64,000 nucleotides of DNA from DASZVB01 sp036272055 (GTDB lineage Bacteria; Myxococcota_A; Polyangia; Polyangiales; Polyangiaceae): the NCBI GenBank assembly GCA_036272055.1, contig DATAZL010000140.1, positions 62,001 through 126,000 of the forward strand. Direction: 5' to 3'. The number at the start of each line of letters is the position of its first letter. The first letter of the stretch is position 1. Positions 16,752-25,468 of this stretch are shown here, in pieces. The position numbers and the translations under genes were made by a program. The notes under the pieces are model-generated. The model ran no database searches, was not told where the DNA came from, and saw only the letters and a program-made list of their open reading frames with translations.

Positions 16752-18020
16752 CTAGGCGTCCTCGGTCAGCTTGATGCGCTCGATGTCCGCGCCGACTGCG
16801 GCGAGCTTCTTTTCGATGCGCTCGTACCCGCGATCGAGGTGATAGACGCGGCGCACGACGGTCTCGCCTTCGGCGATGAGGCCGGCGATGACGAGCGACG
16901 CGCTCGCACGCAGATCCGTGGCCATGACACTCGCGCCTTCCAGCACGTCGACGCCGCGCACGATGGCGGCGTTGTTCCGGATCTCGATGTCCGCTCCCAT
17001 GCGGATCAGCTCCGGCACGTGCATGAACCGGTTCTCGAAGATGGTCTCGGTGAGCACGCTGGTACCGGGGGCGATGGTGAGGAGCGCCATCAGCTGGGCC
17101 TGCATGTCCGTCGGAAATCCAGGGTGCGGCGCGGTCGTCGCGTCCACCGCGCGGAGCGGCGCGTGCCGGGAGACGACCGTGCCCTCGCCGTCGCGCTCGA
17201 TGTCGACGCCCGCGCTCCTGAGCTTCATGATGACGGGCTCGAGATCCTCGGTGGGTACGTTCTCGAGGGTCACGGTTCCGCCCGTCGCGCCGACGGCCGC
17301 GAGGAACGTCCCCGCCTCGATCCGGTCCGCGATGATGGCGTGATCGAACGGCTCGAGCTCGTCACGGCCCTCGATACGGATGGTCGAGGTACCGGCGCCG
17401 TCCACGCGCGCGCCCATCTTGTTGAGGACCCTGCCGAGCTCCTCCACCTCGGGCTCACGCGCGGCGTTGACCAGCGTCGTCCGTCCCTTGGCGAGCGCCG
17501 CGGCCATCATGAGGTTCTCGGTGCCGGTGACGGTCTGCATGTCGAAGACGATCTCCGCACCGCGGAGCCGCGACGCCTCGGCGACGACGTAGCCGTGCTC
17601 GACGCGGATCTTCGCGCCGAGCGCCTCGAGTCCCTTCAGGTGCTGATCGACGGGGCGCGCCCCGATCGCGCACCCTCCGGGGAGCGACACCTTCGCGCGA
17701 CCGTGACGCGCGACGAGGGGGCCCAGCACGAGCACGCTCGCGCGCATCTGCCGCACGAGCTCGTAGGGTGCCTCGGTACGCGCGGGCCCCGACGCCTCGG
17801 AGAGACGCACCTCGGGAATATCGACGTGCACGTCGCGTCCGAGAAACCGGAGCAGCGCCGCGGTCGTGTCGATGTCGCGAAGGCCCGGCACGTTACGAAG
17901 ACGGCTCGCGCCGTCCGACAGCAACGTCGCGCAGAGGATCGGAAGTGCCGCGTTCTTCGCGCCTCCGACCCGTATCCGACCTTGCAACGATTTTCCGCCA
18001 CGGATCCGAATCGCATCCAC
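16752..18020 (-). CDS. murA: UDP-N-acetylglucosamine 1-carboxyvinyltransferase
   Basis: A 422-aa enzyme that transfers enolpyruvate from PEP to UDP-GlcNAc, the first committed step of peptidoglycan precursor synthesis in the cytoplasm. Features are the N-terminal GGKSLQGRIRVGGAKNAALP segment (GAKNAALP motif), the active-site cysteine loop PGGCAIGARPVD near residue 120, and the C-terminal HLDRGYERIEKKLAAVGA. The cysteine, not aspartate, form predicts fosfomycin sensitivity at this residue. The GTG at 18020 gives the usual family length (about 419 aa); longer in-frame starts would run into the divergent OmpA-like gene. Confidence 0.97.
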   Translation of the reverse strand: MDAIRIRGGKSLQGRIRVGGAKNAALPILCATLLSDGASRLRNVPGLRDIDTTAALLRFLGRDVHVDIPEVRLSEASGPARTEAPYELVRQMRASVLVLGPLVARHGRAKVSLPGGCAIGARPVDQHLKGLEALGAKIRVEHGYVVAEASRLRGAEIVFDMQTVTGTENLMMAAALAKGRTTLVNAAREPEVEELGRVLNKMGARVDGAGTSTIRIEGRDELEPFDHAIIADRIEAGTFLAAVGATGGTVTLENVPTEDLEPVIMKLRSAGVDIERDGEGTVVSRHAPLRAVDATTAPHPGFPTDMQAQLMALLTIAPGTSVLTETIFENRFMHVPELIRMGADIEIRNNAAIVRGVDVLEGASVMATDLRASASLVIAGLIAEGETVVRRVYHLDRGYERIEKKLAAVGADIERIKLTEDA

Positions 18021-18071
18021 GAGGTGGACTTGACCACTTTCCGGAGCGCGCGACAAACTCGCCGCGAAAGG

Positions 18072-18089
18072 ATCGTTACTTCGAACGAT
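18072..18089. promoter_or_regulatory. Short palindrome between divergent genes
   Basis: ATCGTT (18072-18077) and AACGAT (18084-18089) are perfect inverted repeats with a 6-bp centre ACTTCG; with one bulged base the match extends to GGA/TTCC. It sits between the divergent murA start (18020) and OmpA-like start (18108), where an operator could act on both. There is no further evidence. Confidence 0.3.
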
Positions 18090-18107
18090 TCCGGATACCC
18101 TCCCCCC

Positions 18108-20114
18108 ATGCGACTCGGGCCGTGTCTCTTCGCTCTCACCCTGTCGCTCGCGGCAGCGACCGCTCGGGCAGAGGGCCCCGTCCCGTCGCTGGATCTTCGC
18201 GGCTTTCATCCTCCGGTCGATCCCGCCGGCTTCCTCTACATAGAGCCGACGAAGACTCCCGGGGGCGGCCAGTGGAACTTCGGCGCCTACGCGTCATACG
18301 CCCTGTCCCCGGTCGTCCTGCGCGGCCCCGGCGACCACGAGCTCGCGAAGGTCGTGAGTCACCAGGTGTCGCTCGACTACTACGGCAACATCGGAATCGG
18401 GCAGACGTGGGCGGTCGGCGTGGACATCCCGACCGTCGTTTACCAGACGGGGGACGACGTGCGCGGGCTCCTGCCCGGCAGCGATACGCTTCCTCACGCC
18501 GCGATCGGCGGCATCGCCATCGACGTGAAGAAGACGTTCGTGTCGACGGCGGACCTCGGTGGCTTCGGCCTCGCCGGCCTCGGGACGCTCTACGTCCCGA
18601 CCGACTCGCGTTCGTACGTGAGCGACAACACCGTGCGCGGTGAGCTCCGCGCCCTGGCCGAGCTCGACCTGCTCGCGATCGCCGTACGCGCCACCGCCGG
18701 CTTTCGCATGCGAGGCGAGGACGAGACGCTCGTCCGCGACGGCACCTCCAAGTATCGCTTCGGGCACGACATCCCATGGGGCGCCGGCGTCACCTTTCGT
18801 CCGCAGACGATCGGGCTCGACCGTGAGGGGCACTGGCGATGGACGGCAGAGGTGCACGGTGCGATCGCGACGACGCCGAGCTTCGCCGCCGCGCCACAGT
18901 CGCCGTCGGCGTTCGGGCTCTCGGCGCGCTACACGGCCGGTAACGTCTCCGGGCTGTTCGGCGCCGAGGTGCCGCTCGACGGCGCGGTCGGCAATCCGCT
19001 CGTGCGGCCCGTGATCGGCCTCGGCTGGGCGCCGCGGTTCGAGGACGCCGACGGTGACGGCATCGAGGACGACAAGGATCAATGCCCGGAGCTGGCCGAG
19101 GACAAGGACGGCTTCGAGGACCAGGACGGCTGCCCCGATTTCGACAACGACGACGACGGCGTCCCCGACGAGTCCGACACGTGTCCGAAGGAGAAGGAGG
19201 ACACCGACGGCTTCCAGGACGAAGACGGTTGCCCCGACCCGGACAACGACGGCGACGGCGTGCTCGACGCGCAGGATGCGTGCCCGAACGAGCCTGGGCC
19301 GAAGGACAGCCCGCGTCCCGGCTGCAAGGATCCCGATCCGGACAAGGACGGCATCCTCGGTGACGCCGACAAGTGCCCGACCGAGGCCGAGGACAAGGAC
19401 GGCTTCCAGGATCAGGACGGCTGCCCCGATCCCGACAACGACGGCGACGGCGTTCCCGACGCGAGCGACGCGTGTCCCCTCGAGGTGGGAGAGCCGAGCG
19501 CGGATCCGGCCGCGAATGGCTGCATCGTGCTCGATCACGACGGCGATACGTTCGACGACACCGCCGACAAGTGCCCGAAGGAACCGGAGGACTTCGACGG
19601 TGTCGAGGACGACGACGGTTGCCCCGACGCAAAGGAGGGGAAGCCGCTCGTCGCTGTCACCGAGGTGAAAGGCGAGCGCGTGCTCGGCCTCCGCGTGCCC
19701 GTACGCATCGTGAAGGACGACGTGGCGCCCGCGAGTCTGCCGACGCTGCGCGCGCTCGGACAGCTCCTGAATCAGCACCCGGACTGGATCGTCGCGGTGG
19801 GCGCGCGCGCCACGGGACGAAGCGCGGAGGCCGAGCAGGTCGCGCTCAATCACTCCTTCGCCGTCGTGCTCACCCTCCGCTGGCTCACCCATCGAGACGG
19901 CGCGGCAGAGAGCGTCGCCTGGGGCGCAGTGCGCGATCTTCCGGGCGCCGCGGCGAGCGGCCTCGGTATCTTGCTCCTCGTGCCGCACGAGGCCGCTGCG
20001 CCACACGAGGTCGCGGCGCCGCACGCGCGCGAACCGGACCGCACGCCGCGAGCGCCAAAGAACGGCGCGCCGCCCGCGGACGCCGCGCCGGCGGGTGCAC
20101 AGGGCGGCAAGTGA
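18108..20114 (+). CDS. Outer-membrane OmpA-like protein with thrombospondin type 3 repeats
   Basis: A 668-aa exported protein with a signal peptide (cleavage near ARA/E, residue 22). Residues about 23-310 look like a membrane beta-barrel. Residues about 311-510 are Asp-rich thrombospondin type 3 repeats (units such as DADGDGIEDDKDQCP, DNDGDGVPDASDACP), which bind calcium and act as a stiff linker. The C-terminal region (about 520-640) is a degenerate OmpA-like domain (QLLNQHPDWIVAVGARATGR), followed by an Ala/Pro-rich tail. It is likely a link between outer membrane and peptidoglycan. Its TGA stop overlaps the ATG of the HEAT-repeat gene (TGATG). Confidence 0.9.
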   Translation: MRLGPCLFALTLSLAAATARAEGPVPSLDLRGFHPPVDPAGFLYIEPTKTPGGGQWNFGAYASYALSPVVLRGPGDHELAKVVSHQVSLDYYGNIGIGQTWAVGVDIPTVVYQTGDDVRGLLPGSDTLPHAAIGGIAIDVKKTFVSTADLGGFGLAGLGTLYVPTDSRSYVSDNTVRGELRALAELDLLAIAVRATAGFRMRGEDETLVRDGTSKYRFGHDIPWGAGVTFRPQTIGLDREGHWRWTAEVHGAIATTPSFAAAPQSPSAFGLSARYTAGNVSGLFGAEVPLDGAVGNPLVRPVIGLGWAPRFEDADGDGIEDDKDQCPELAEDKDGFEDQDGCPDFDNDDDGVPDESDTCPKEKEDTDGFQDEDGCPDPDNDGDGVLDAQDACPNEPGPKDSPRPGCKDPDPDKDGILGDADKCPTEAEDKDGFQDQDGCPDPDNDGDGVPDASDACPLEVGEPSADPAANGCIVLDHDGDTFDDTADKCPKEPEDFDGVEDDDGCPDAKEGKPLVAVTEVKGERVLGLRVPVRIVKDDVAPASLPTLRALGQLLNQHPDWIVAVGARATGRSAEAEQVALNHSFAVVLTLRWLTHRDGAAESVAWGAVRDLPGAAASGLGILLLVPHEAAAPHEVAAPHAREPDRTPRAPKNGAPPADAAPAGAQGGK

Positions 20115-22174
20115 TGCGTCCCGCACGTGCAGCGCTGGCGTCGCTCATCGTCGCGGCGTCGCTCGTCCACGGGACGGCCCTCCACGCCGAGGGAACGAAC
20201 GCGTCGACATCGTTGAAAGATCACTTCGGCGTCGGCGCGGCAGAGACGCTCGGCGCTTCGGATTCGTTGACCGAACGCCTGCGCGGGCTCGAACGACTCG
20301 GCGCGATCGGAACGCCGCGTGCCGTCCTGCGTCTCGTCCGCGCGCTCGAGCCCGGTGGCGCCGCGAAAGCGCCCGAAGAGCGGCTCATCGCGGTGCGACA
20401 GCTCGCGCTCCACACCGACGACGCGGGTGCGCGCCGCGCGCTCGCACGCGTGCTCGGCGGTCACTCCTCTTCCGCGGCGACCGAGACGCCGTCCGTGCTC
20501 GATGACCTGGCGGAGCGCACCGCTGCCCTCGCGCTCGCACGCTCTCAGGCGCCGGACGCGCTCGCGTCGCTGGGCAAGGCGCTCGAGAGCCCGGGCCGCG
20601 CGGCGCTCGCCGCCGAAGCCGCCCTCGTCGCGCATCCGCCGCGCGACCTCTCTCCGGTGCTCGCCACCGCGCGCGTCCCGAGCGTGTCCCTCGTCCGCGC
20701 GCTCGACGGGCTCGGCGATCAGCGCGCCTTCGACACGCTCCGCGATCTGGTTCGTATAGGCTCGCCCGAGGTGCGAGCCGCGGCGGCCGTCGCGCTCACG
20801 CGGCTAGGTGATTTCGAGACCGTGGAGCTCTCGCGGCGCTGGCTTTCGAGCAACGCGCCCATGCCGCTCCGGATCGCCGCCGCGCGCATCCTCTCCATGG
20901 CGCACGCCGAAGGCGCCGCACGCGCGACGATCGCGCTGCTCGAGGATCCGTCGTACTTCGACATCGGGCTGGAGCTCGCGCTCGACGCTCCGAGCCCGGA
21001 GCTCGTTCCCGCACTCGCGAAGTTCGTTCGCACGAGCAGCGGCACCCGCGCCGACGACCTGCTCGCGGCGCTCGGCCGCGCCGGTGGCGAGCAAGCGGCG
21101 GACGTGCTCGCGGCGCTGCTCGACGACGCGACGCTCGGCGCCGTCGCCGCCTATCATCTCGGACGGATGCCGGGGAAAGCCCCGGCGCGAGACATCGCCG
21201 ACCGCCTCGGGCGACCCTCGAGCCGTCGGCTCGCCGCGCGTGCCGCGACGGTACGAAAGCTGGTTCTCGGCGAGCAAGCGACGAACGTCCGTCCGGTGCT
21301 CGAGAGCCTGCTCCGTTCGAACGACGCGGCCGACCGCGCCGCGGGTGCCACGGGGCTCTCGGTGCTCGAACCCGATCGCATCGCGGGCTTCGTGGCTTCG
21401 AAGGACGACGTCGTCGTGCGCGCGGCGGCAAGCTGTCTCCTGCTCGCGCCGCGCGACGTCGGCGGATACGTCGCCGAGCGGCTGCTGGCGACGGCGAGCG
21501 GCGACACCGAGACGGCGCTCGCGCTCGCGCTCGCCGTCCCCGGCGCCAATGAGCGCGCTCCTACCCGGGTGCTCCTCGCGCTGGTCGGCAGCGGCGGGGC
21601 GGCAGCGCCGCTCGCGGCCCGCGCCCTCGCCGCCCGCGATGCCGGGGCCGAGCGCGAGCGGCTCGACGAGCTCCTCGCGAGCAGCGATCCGGAGCTCCGT
21701 GCGCACGTCGCCCTCGGCCTCGGCGCGAGCAAGGAGAGAGACGCGGCAGGGCGTCTCGAGGCCGGGTATCGGCTCGAGCCGGATCCGGTCGTGAGGCTCG
21801 CCATCGTGCGCGCGCTGTCGGTTCGCTCCGAACCCTCGAGCGCACGGGTGCTCGGACTCGCCGCCGCGTTCGATCCCGACGCGGACGTCCGCGCAGCCGC
21901 GTCGCGGTTCACCGGCCCGGCGCCTGCCGCGTCCCCGACGGCCGAGACCGCCGTCGCGTGGATCCCCGTCGTGAACGCGAGCGACGACGGCCCCGCGCCG
22001 GCGACGGTCGCCGTCGAAGTTCCGGGGGGCCTCGCGCTCCCCGCAGCGACTGCGCCGGACGGCGTGGTGCTGCTTTCCGGGCTACCCGAGGGCCCCGTCT
22101 TTGTGCGGGTTGCACCCGCGCGCGAGCGCGACAACGCTTCGGAGAGAGGTGCTGCTTGGCAAGCCGGAAAGTAG
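20114..22174 (+). CDS. Secreted HEAT-repeat protein
   Basis: A 686-aa protein with a signal peptide (MRPARAALASLIVAASLVHG, cleavage near LHA/E). The body is a long array of HEAT/PBS-lyase-like helical pairs, visible as recurring LGxxxxxRALxxLVR and AAAVALTRLGDxE motifs, ending in a small beta-rich segment (VAWIPVVNASDDG). HEAT repeats usually form protein-binding solenoids, so it may organise partners in the periplasm, perhaps the OmpA-like protein encoded just upstream with a one-base overlap. It overlaps the TTG start of xseB by 19 bp. I do not recognise the exact family. Confidence 0.82.
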   Translation: MRPARAALASLIVAASLVHGTALHAEGTNASTSLKDHFGVGAAETLGASDSLTERLRGLERLGAIGTPRAVLRLVRALEPGGAAKAPEERLIAVRQLALHTDDAGARRALARVLGGHSSSAATETPSVLDDLAERTAALALARSQAPDALASLGKALESPGRAALAAEAALVAHPPRDLSPVLATARVPSVSLVRALDGLGDQRAFDTLRDLVRIGSPEVRAAAAVALTRLGDFETVELSRRWLSSNAPMPLRIAAARILSMAHAEGAARATIALLEDPSYFDIGLELALDAPSPELVPALAKFVRTSSGTRADDLLAALGRAGGEQAADVLAALLDDATLGAVAAYHLGRMPGKAPARDIADRLGRPSSRRLAARAATVRKLVLGEQATNVRPVLESLLRSNDAADRAAGATGLSVLEPDRIAGFVASKDDVVVRAAASCLLLAPRDVGGYVAERLLATASGDTETALALALAVPGANERAPTRVLLALVGSGGAAAPLAARALAARDAGAERERLDELLASSDPELRAHVALGLGASKERDAAGRLEAGYRLEPDPVVRLAIVRALSVRSEPSSARVLGLAAAFDPDADVRAAASRFTGPAPAASPTAETAVAWIPVVNASDDGPAPATVAVEVPGGLALPAATAPDGVVLLSGLPEGPVFVRVAPARERDNASERGAAWQAGK

Positions 22175-22440
22175 GAGCCGCGAGCAACGGAGTCGAAGAG
22201 TCGGGCGGCGTCGCTCCGGCTGGCTCCTTCGAGGACAGCATCCGGAGGCTCTCCGAGATCGTCGATGCGCTCGAGGCGGGTGATCTCCCGCTCGAGCAAT
22301 CGCTCAAGCTGTTCGAGGAAGGCGTGAAGCTGTCGCGTGCATCACAGGCCACCCTCGACGGCGCAGAGAAGCGCGTCGAAGAGCTCCTCTCGATCGACGA
22401 GCGCGGCGAGCCCATCGTACGAGAGCTCGACGTCGAATGA
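22156..22440 (+). CDS. xseB: Exodeoxyribonuclease VII small subunit
   Basis: A 94-aa protein with the XseB core FEDSIRRLSEIVDALEAGDLPLE and LKLFEEGVKLSRASQ forming the helical hairpin of the family (usual length about 80 aa). XseB joins XseA to make exonuclease VII, which degrades single-stranded DNA to oligonucleotides. The xseA gene is not in this window. The start is a TTG at 22156, chosen because GGAGAGAGG lies about 7 bp upstream; the 5' end overlaps the HEAT-repeat gene by 19 bp, and the stop overlaps the next ATG (ATGA), so it is embedded in the operon. Confidence 0.93.
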   Translation: MASRKVGAASNGVEESGGVAPAGSFEDSIRRLSEIVDALEAGDLPLEQSLKLFEEGVKLSRASQATLDGAEKRVEELLSIDERGEPIVRELDVE

Positions 22441-23189
22441 GCTCGATGGCTCCCACGACCGTCCGCAACGCCGCGGCGCTCCTCGTCGGTAACGAGCTCC
22501 TGAGCGGCAAGGTCCACGAGGCGAACCTCGTGAACCTCGCGCGCACGCTCCGCGCGCTCGGCGTGAAGCTCGAGCGCGCCGTCATGGTTCCCGACGATAT
22601 GAACGTCATCGCGAACGAGGTGCGCGCCCTCTCCGACGCTTACGACGTGGTGTTCACCAGCGGCGGCGTCGGCCCGACCCACGACGACATCACGATAGAA
22701 GCCGTCGCGCTCGGCTTCGGCGTTCGCGCCGTCGTGCACCCCGAGTTCGAGGCGCTGCTCCACGCCGTCTACGGCGACAAGATGTCCGACGGGCACCTGC
22801 GTATGGCCCTCGTCCCCGAGGGCGCCGAGCTGGTCCGCCACGAGGAGACGCGCTGGCCCACCGTCCTCATGAAGAACGTGTGGATCCTGCCCGGAGTGCC
22901 GGAGGCGTTCCGCATGAAGCTCGCCGTCGTGCGCGCCAACGTCCACGGCGCCGCGCGCTTCGTCTCTCGCGAGGTGTTCACGAAGATGGATGAGCCGGAT
23001 CTGAAGCCGATGCTCGATCGCGTCGTGGCGGCGCACCCCGACGTCGACGTCGGGTCGTACCCGAAGTGGTTCGACGCCCGCTACAAGACGAAGATCACGT
23101 TCGACGCTACCGACGACGCGAAGCTCGAGGCCGCGGTGACCGAGTTTCTCTCCCTCCTGCCCGAGGGCGAGCCGCAGACGCCGGACTGA
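22437..23189 (+). CDS. MoaB/CinA-type molybdopterin-binding domain protein
   Basis: A 250-aa cytoplasmic protein with the MoCF-binding fold: AALLVGNELLSGKV at the N-terminus (GNELLSG loop) and FTSGGVGPTHDDIT, the characteristic substrate loop of the CinA N-terminal/MoaB family. It lacks the C-terminal nicotinamide-nucleotide deamidase domain of full CinA. A role in ADP-ribose pyrophosphatase-type or cofactor chemistry is possible but cannot be decided. It overlaps xseB by four bases (ATGA), indicating translational coupling. Confidence 0.9.
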   Translation: MSSMAPTTVRNAAALLVGNELLSGKVHEANLVNLARTLRALGVKLERAVMVPDDMNVIANEVRALSDAYDVVFTSGGVGPTHDDITIEAVALGFGVRAVVHPEFEALLHAVYGDKMSDGHLRMALVPEGAELVRHEETRWPTVLMKNVWILPGVPEAFRMKLAVVRANVHGAARFVSREVFTKMDEPDLKPMLDRVVAAHPDVDVGSYPKWFDARYKTKITFDATDDAKLEAAVTEFLSLLPEGEPQTPD

Positions 23190-23286
23190 CACTGGCGAGC
23201 GCCGGCGTCGCCCCTGGCGATCGACAGGCCACGACACGAAGGCGACGAGGAAAAGCTCGGGGTACGGATCCTGCTGAGTCCGGCGC

Positions 23287-23991
23287 ATGGCCACGTCACT
23301 CGCGCTCGTCGACAAACCCCGTCCGAACCTCCGCGAGCAAGCGCTCCTTCACGGCATGCACACGCTCGCCGACATCGATCTGCTCGCCCTGGTGCTAGGA
23401 ACCGGCGCGGAGGGAGAGTCGGCGATCAGCATCGCAGCGCGACTACTCGACGCGGCCGGTGGTCTCGTCGGCCTCTCGCGTACCCGCGGTCACGCGCTCT
23501 CGCTCCGGCGCGGGATCGGTCCGGCGAAGGGCGCGCGCATCCTCGCCGCGCTCGAGCTCGGCAAGCGGGCGCTCGCGGCCGCGCTCGACGACGAGCGCGA
23601 CGCGGTGTCGTCGTTCGACGCCGTCGTCGACTGGGCGCGGCCGCGGCTCGCGACGCTCGAGCACGAAGAGGTGTGGCTCCTCACGCTCGACGGAAGGAAC
23701 GGGCTGCTCGGCGCCACGCGGATCGCACAGGGCGGCCTTCACGGCTGCGCCCTCACGCCGCGGGACGTCCTCCGGCCCGCCCTGCGAGACGGCGGGAGCG
23801 CGATCGTCGTCATCCATAACCACCCGAGCGGCGACCCGACCCCGAGCCCCGACGACATCAAGATGACCGCCGCGCTGGCCGTAGCCTGCGACGTGGTCGG
23901 CATCGAGCTACTCGACCACGTCGTCGTGGCACGAGGAGGCGCGACGTCCCTCCGCGAAATGGGCGCGGTACCGGGAAGCGGACCGGCGTAG
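23287..23991 (+). CDS. radC: RadC-family JAB metalloprotein
   Basis: A 234-aa protein with an N-terminal helix-hairpin-helix-like region (HTLADIDLLALVLGTG, RRGIGPAKGARILAALELGKR) and a C-terminal JAB/MPN domain. The metal site is intact: HNHPSGDPTPSPDD gives the HxH and the Asp, and an upstream glutamate is in the expected place (EEVWLLTLD). Despite its name, RadC has no proven DNA-repair role; the family is often found on mobile DNA but is also chromosomal. It lies about 97 bp after the MoaB/CinA-like gene on the same strand; no partner is suggested by the context. Confidence 0.93.
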   Translation: MATSLALVDKPRPNLREQALLHGMHTLADIDLLALVLGTGAEGESAISIAARLLDAAGGLVGLSRTRGHALSLRRGIGPAKGARILAALELGKRALAAALDDERDAVSSFDAVVDWARPRLATLEHEEVWLLTLDGRNGLLGATRIAQGGLHGCALTPRDVLRPALRDGGSAIVVIHNHPSGDPTPSPDDIKMTAALAVACDVVGIELLDHVVVARGGATSLREMGAVPGSGPA

Positions 23992-24100
23992 GCTTACATC
24001 GTCTCCTTTGCCCTCCGCCTGATGCGCGTCCCCTTTTTCTTTCGACCTTCCGCTATAGCCGGGCGGCTCGGGGTTCGGTTATGGTGGCAGGGTTGTCGTG

Positions 24101-25468
24101 ATGGATCGTATCGACTTCGCCGCCCTGACTGACGTTGGCAGGAAGAGGGAGCACAACGAGGACAACTTCCTCGTCGACAAGAAACTCTCCCTCTTCGTCG
24201 TCTGTGACGGCATGGGCGGCCATGCCGCGGGAGAGGTCGCGAGCGCCCTCGCCGTGAGGACCGTCCACGACGAGCTGAAGAAGGAGAAGACGCTCCTCGA
24301 CGACTACGCCACGGGCAAGAAGGGCGGGGACCTCGTCACCAAGCGCGACATCCTGAACGCGCTCGAGTTCGCCGTGAACCGCGCCTCGTCGAAGATCCAC
24401 TCCGAGGCGACGAAGGACGAGCGCAAGCGCGGCATGGGGACGACCATCGTCGGCATCCTCTTCGCCGCGAACCAGGCGTTCATCGTCCACGTCGGGGACA
24501 GCCGCGTCTATCTCCTCCGGGACTCCGTGCTCGAGCAGGTCACCGAGGACCACAACGTCTACAACGAGCTGCTCAAGCGCAAGAAGATGACGCGCGAGCA
24601 GATCGAGAAGCTCGCGCCGAAGAACGCCATCACCCGCGCGGTGGGCGTCTACGAGCACTGCGAGCCCGAGAGCCTCGTTCTCGACGTCACGGACGGCGAT
24701 CGCTTCCTGCTCTGCACCGACGGCCTCAGCCAGTATTTCGAGGACGACACGGTCGGCCTCGCCAAGGGACTCGGCGAGCCGGACGCGAACGCCGCGGTGA
24801 AGAAGCTGATCGACACCGCGAACGAGCGCGGCGGCAGCGACAACATCACCGCCATCCTCATCACCCTCGGTGAAGCCGGGGTGCGTGACGTCGATCGCGC
24901 GAAGAAGCTCCAGCTCAAGCGCGAGATCCTCGCCAGGATGCCGCTCTTCCGACCGCTGAACGATCGCGAGATCCTCCGGGTTCTCCAGGTCACCGACGTC
25001 GTTCCGTACCAGAACGGGGAGGTGGTGATCACCGAGGGCGAGAAGGGGGACGAGCTCTTCATCGTGCTCGAGGGCACGGTGGACGTCATCCGCGGGGACT
25101 CGAAGCTCACGAGCCTCTCCCCCGGCGAGCACTTCGGCGAGATGGCGCTGATCCGCGCCCAGCCTCGCTCCGCCACCGTCAAGTCGAGTGGTCTGAGCGA
25201 GCTCATGGTGATCCGGAGGTCCGACTTCTTCGAGATCCTCCGGAACGAGCACCAGCTCGCGGTGAAGCTCCTGTGGCAGTTCCTCGGCGTCCTCGCCGAT
25301 CGCCTGGCCGACACCAGCCGTGAGCTCGGTGAGGCGCGAGAAGAGCTCGCGGCCGAGGACATCACGCAGGAGATCTTCTTCTCGGAAGAGGACGAAGACC
25401 GCCAGACGTCCCGGCTGCCGCCGCCTCCCCCTCCCCCTCCGTCACTCAGGACACCTCCGCGATCGTGA
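24101..25468 (+). CDS. PP2C Ser/Thr phosphatase with C-terminal cNMP-binding domain
   Basis: A 455-aa protein. Residues about 5-255 are a PP2C phosphatase with all metal-binding motifs: REHNEDN, CDGMGGHAAGE, GDSRVYLL, and GGSDNITAI. Residues about 285-400 are a cyclic-nucleotide-binding domain (YQNGEVVITEGEKGDELFIV, FGEMALIRAQPRSAT with the phosphate-binding cassette Gly-Glu and Arg). The tail is Ser/Pro-rich with a poly-proline run. The fusion suggests that phosphoprotein removal is regulated by a cyclic nucleotide, opposing the many kinases here. The ATG at 24101 is preferred over the GTG at 24098. Its stop overlaps the next start (GTGA). Confidence 0.95.
   Translation: MDRIDFAALTDVGRKREHNEDNFLVDKKLSLFVVCDGMGGHAAGEVASALAVRTVHDELKKEKTLLDDYATGKKGGDLVTKRDILNALEFAVNRASSKIHSEATKDERKRGMGTTIVGILFAANQAFIVHVGDSRVYLLRDSVLEQVTEDHNVYNELLKRKKMTREQIEKLAPKNAITRAVGVYEHCEPESLVLDVTDGDRFLLCTDGLSQYFEDDTVGLAKGLGEPDANAAVKKLIDTANERGGSDNITAILITLGEAGVRDVDRAKKLQLKREILARMPLFRPLNDREILRVLQVTDVVPYQNGEVVITEGEKGDELFIVLEGTVDVIRGDSKLTSLSPGEHFGEMALIRAQPRSATVKSSGLSELMVIRRSDFFEILRNEHQLAVKLLWQFLGVLADRLADTSRELGEAREELAAEDITQEIFFSEEDEDRQTSRLPPPPPPPPSLRTPPRS

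Noticed and set aside
16605..18107. N-terminal extension of the OmpA-like protein
   Set aside because: The in-frame region upstream of 18108 is antisense to murA and the signal peptide begins exactly at 18108.
18021..18209. N-terminal extension of MurA from upstream starts
   Set aside because: It would overlap the start and signal peptide of the divergent OmpA-like gene and exceed the family length; the GTG at 18020 fits.
18294..20126. 610-aa frame antisense to the OmpA-like gene
   Set aside because: Composition is Arg/Ala/Val-rich as expected for a shadow, with no motifs; the plus-strand frame has clear TSP3 repeats and a signal peptide.
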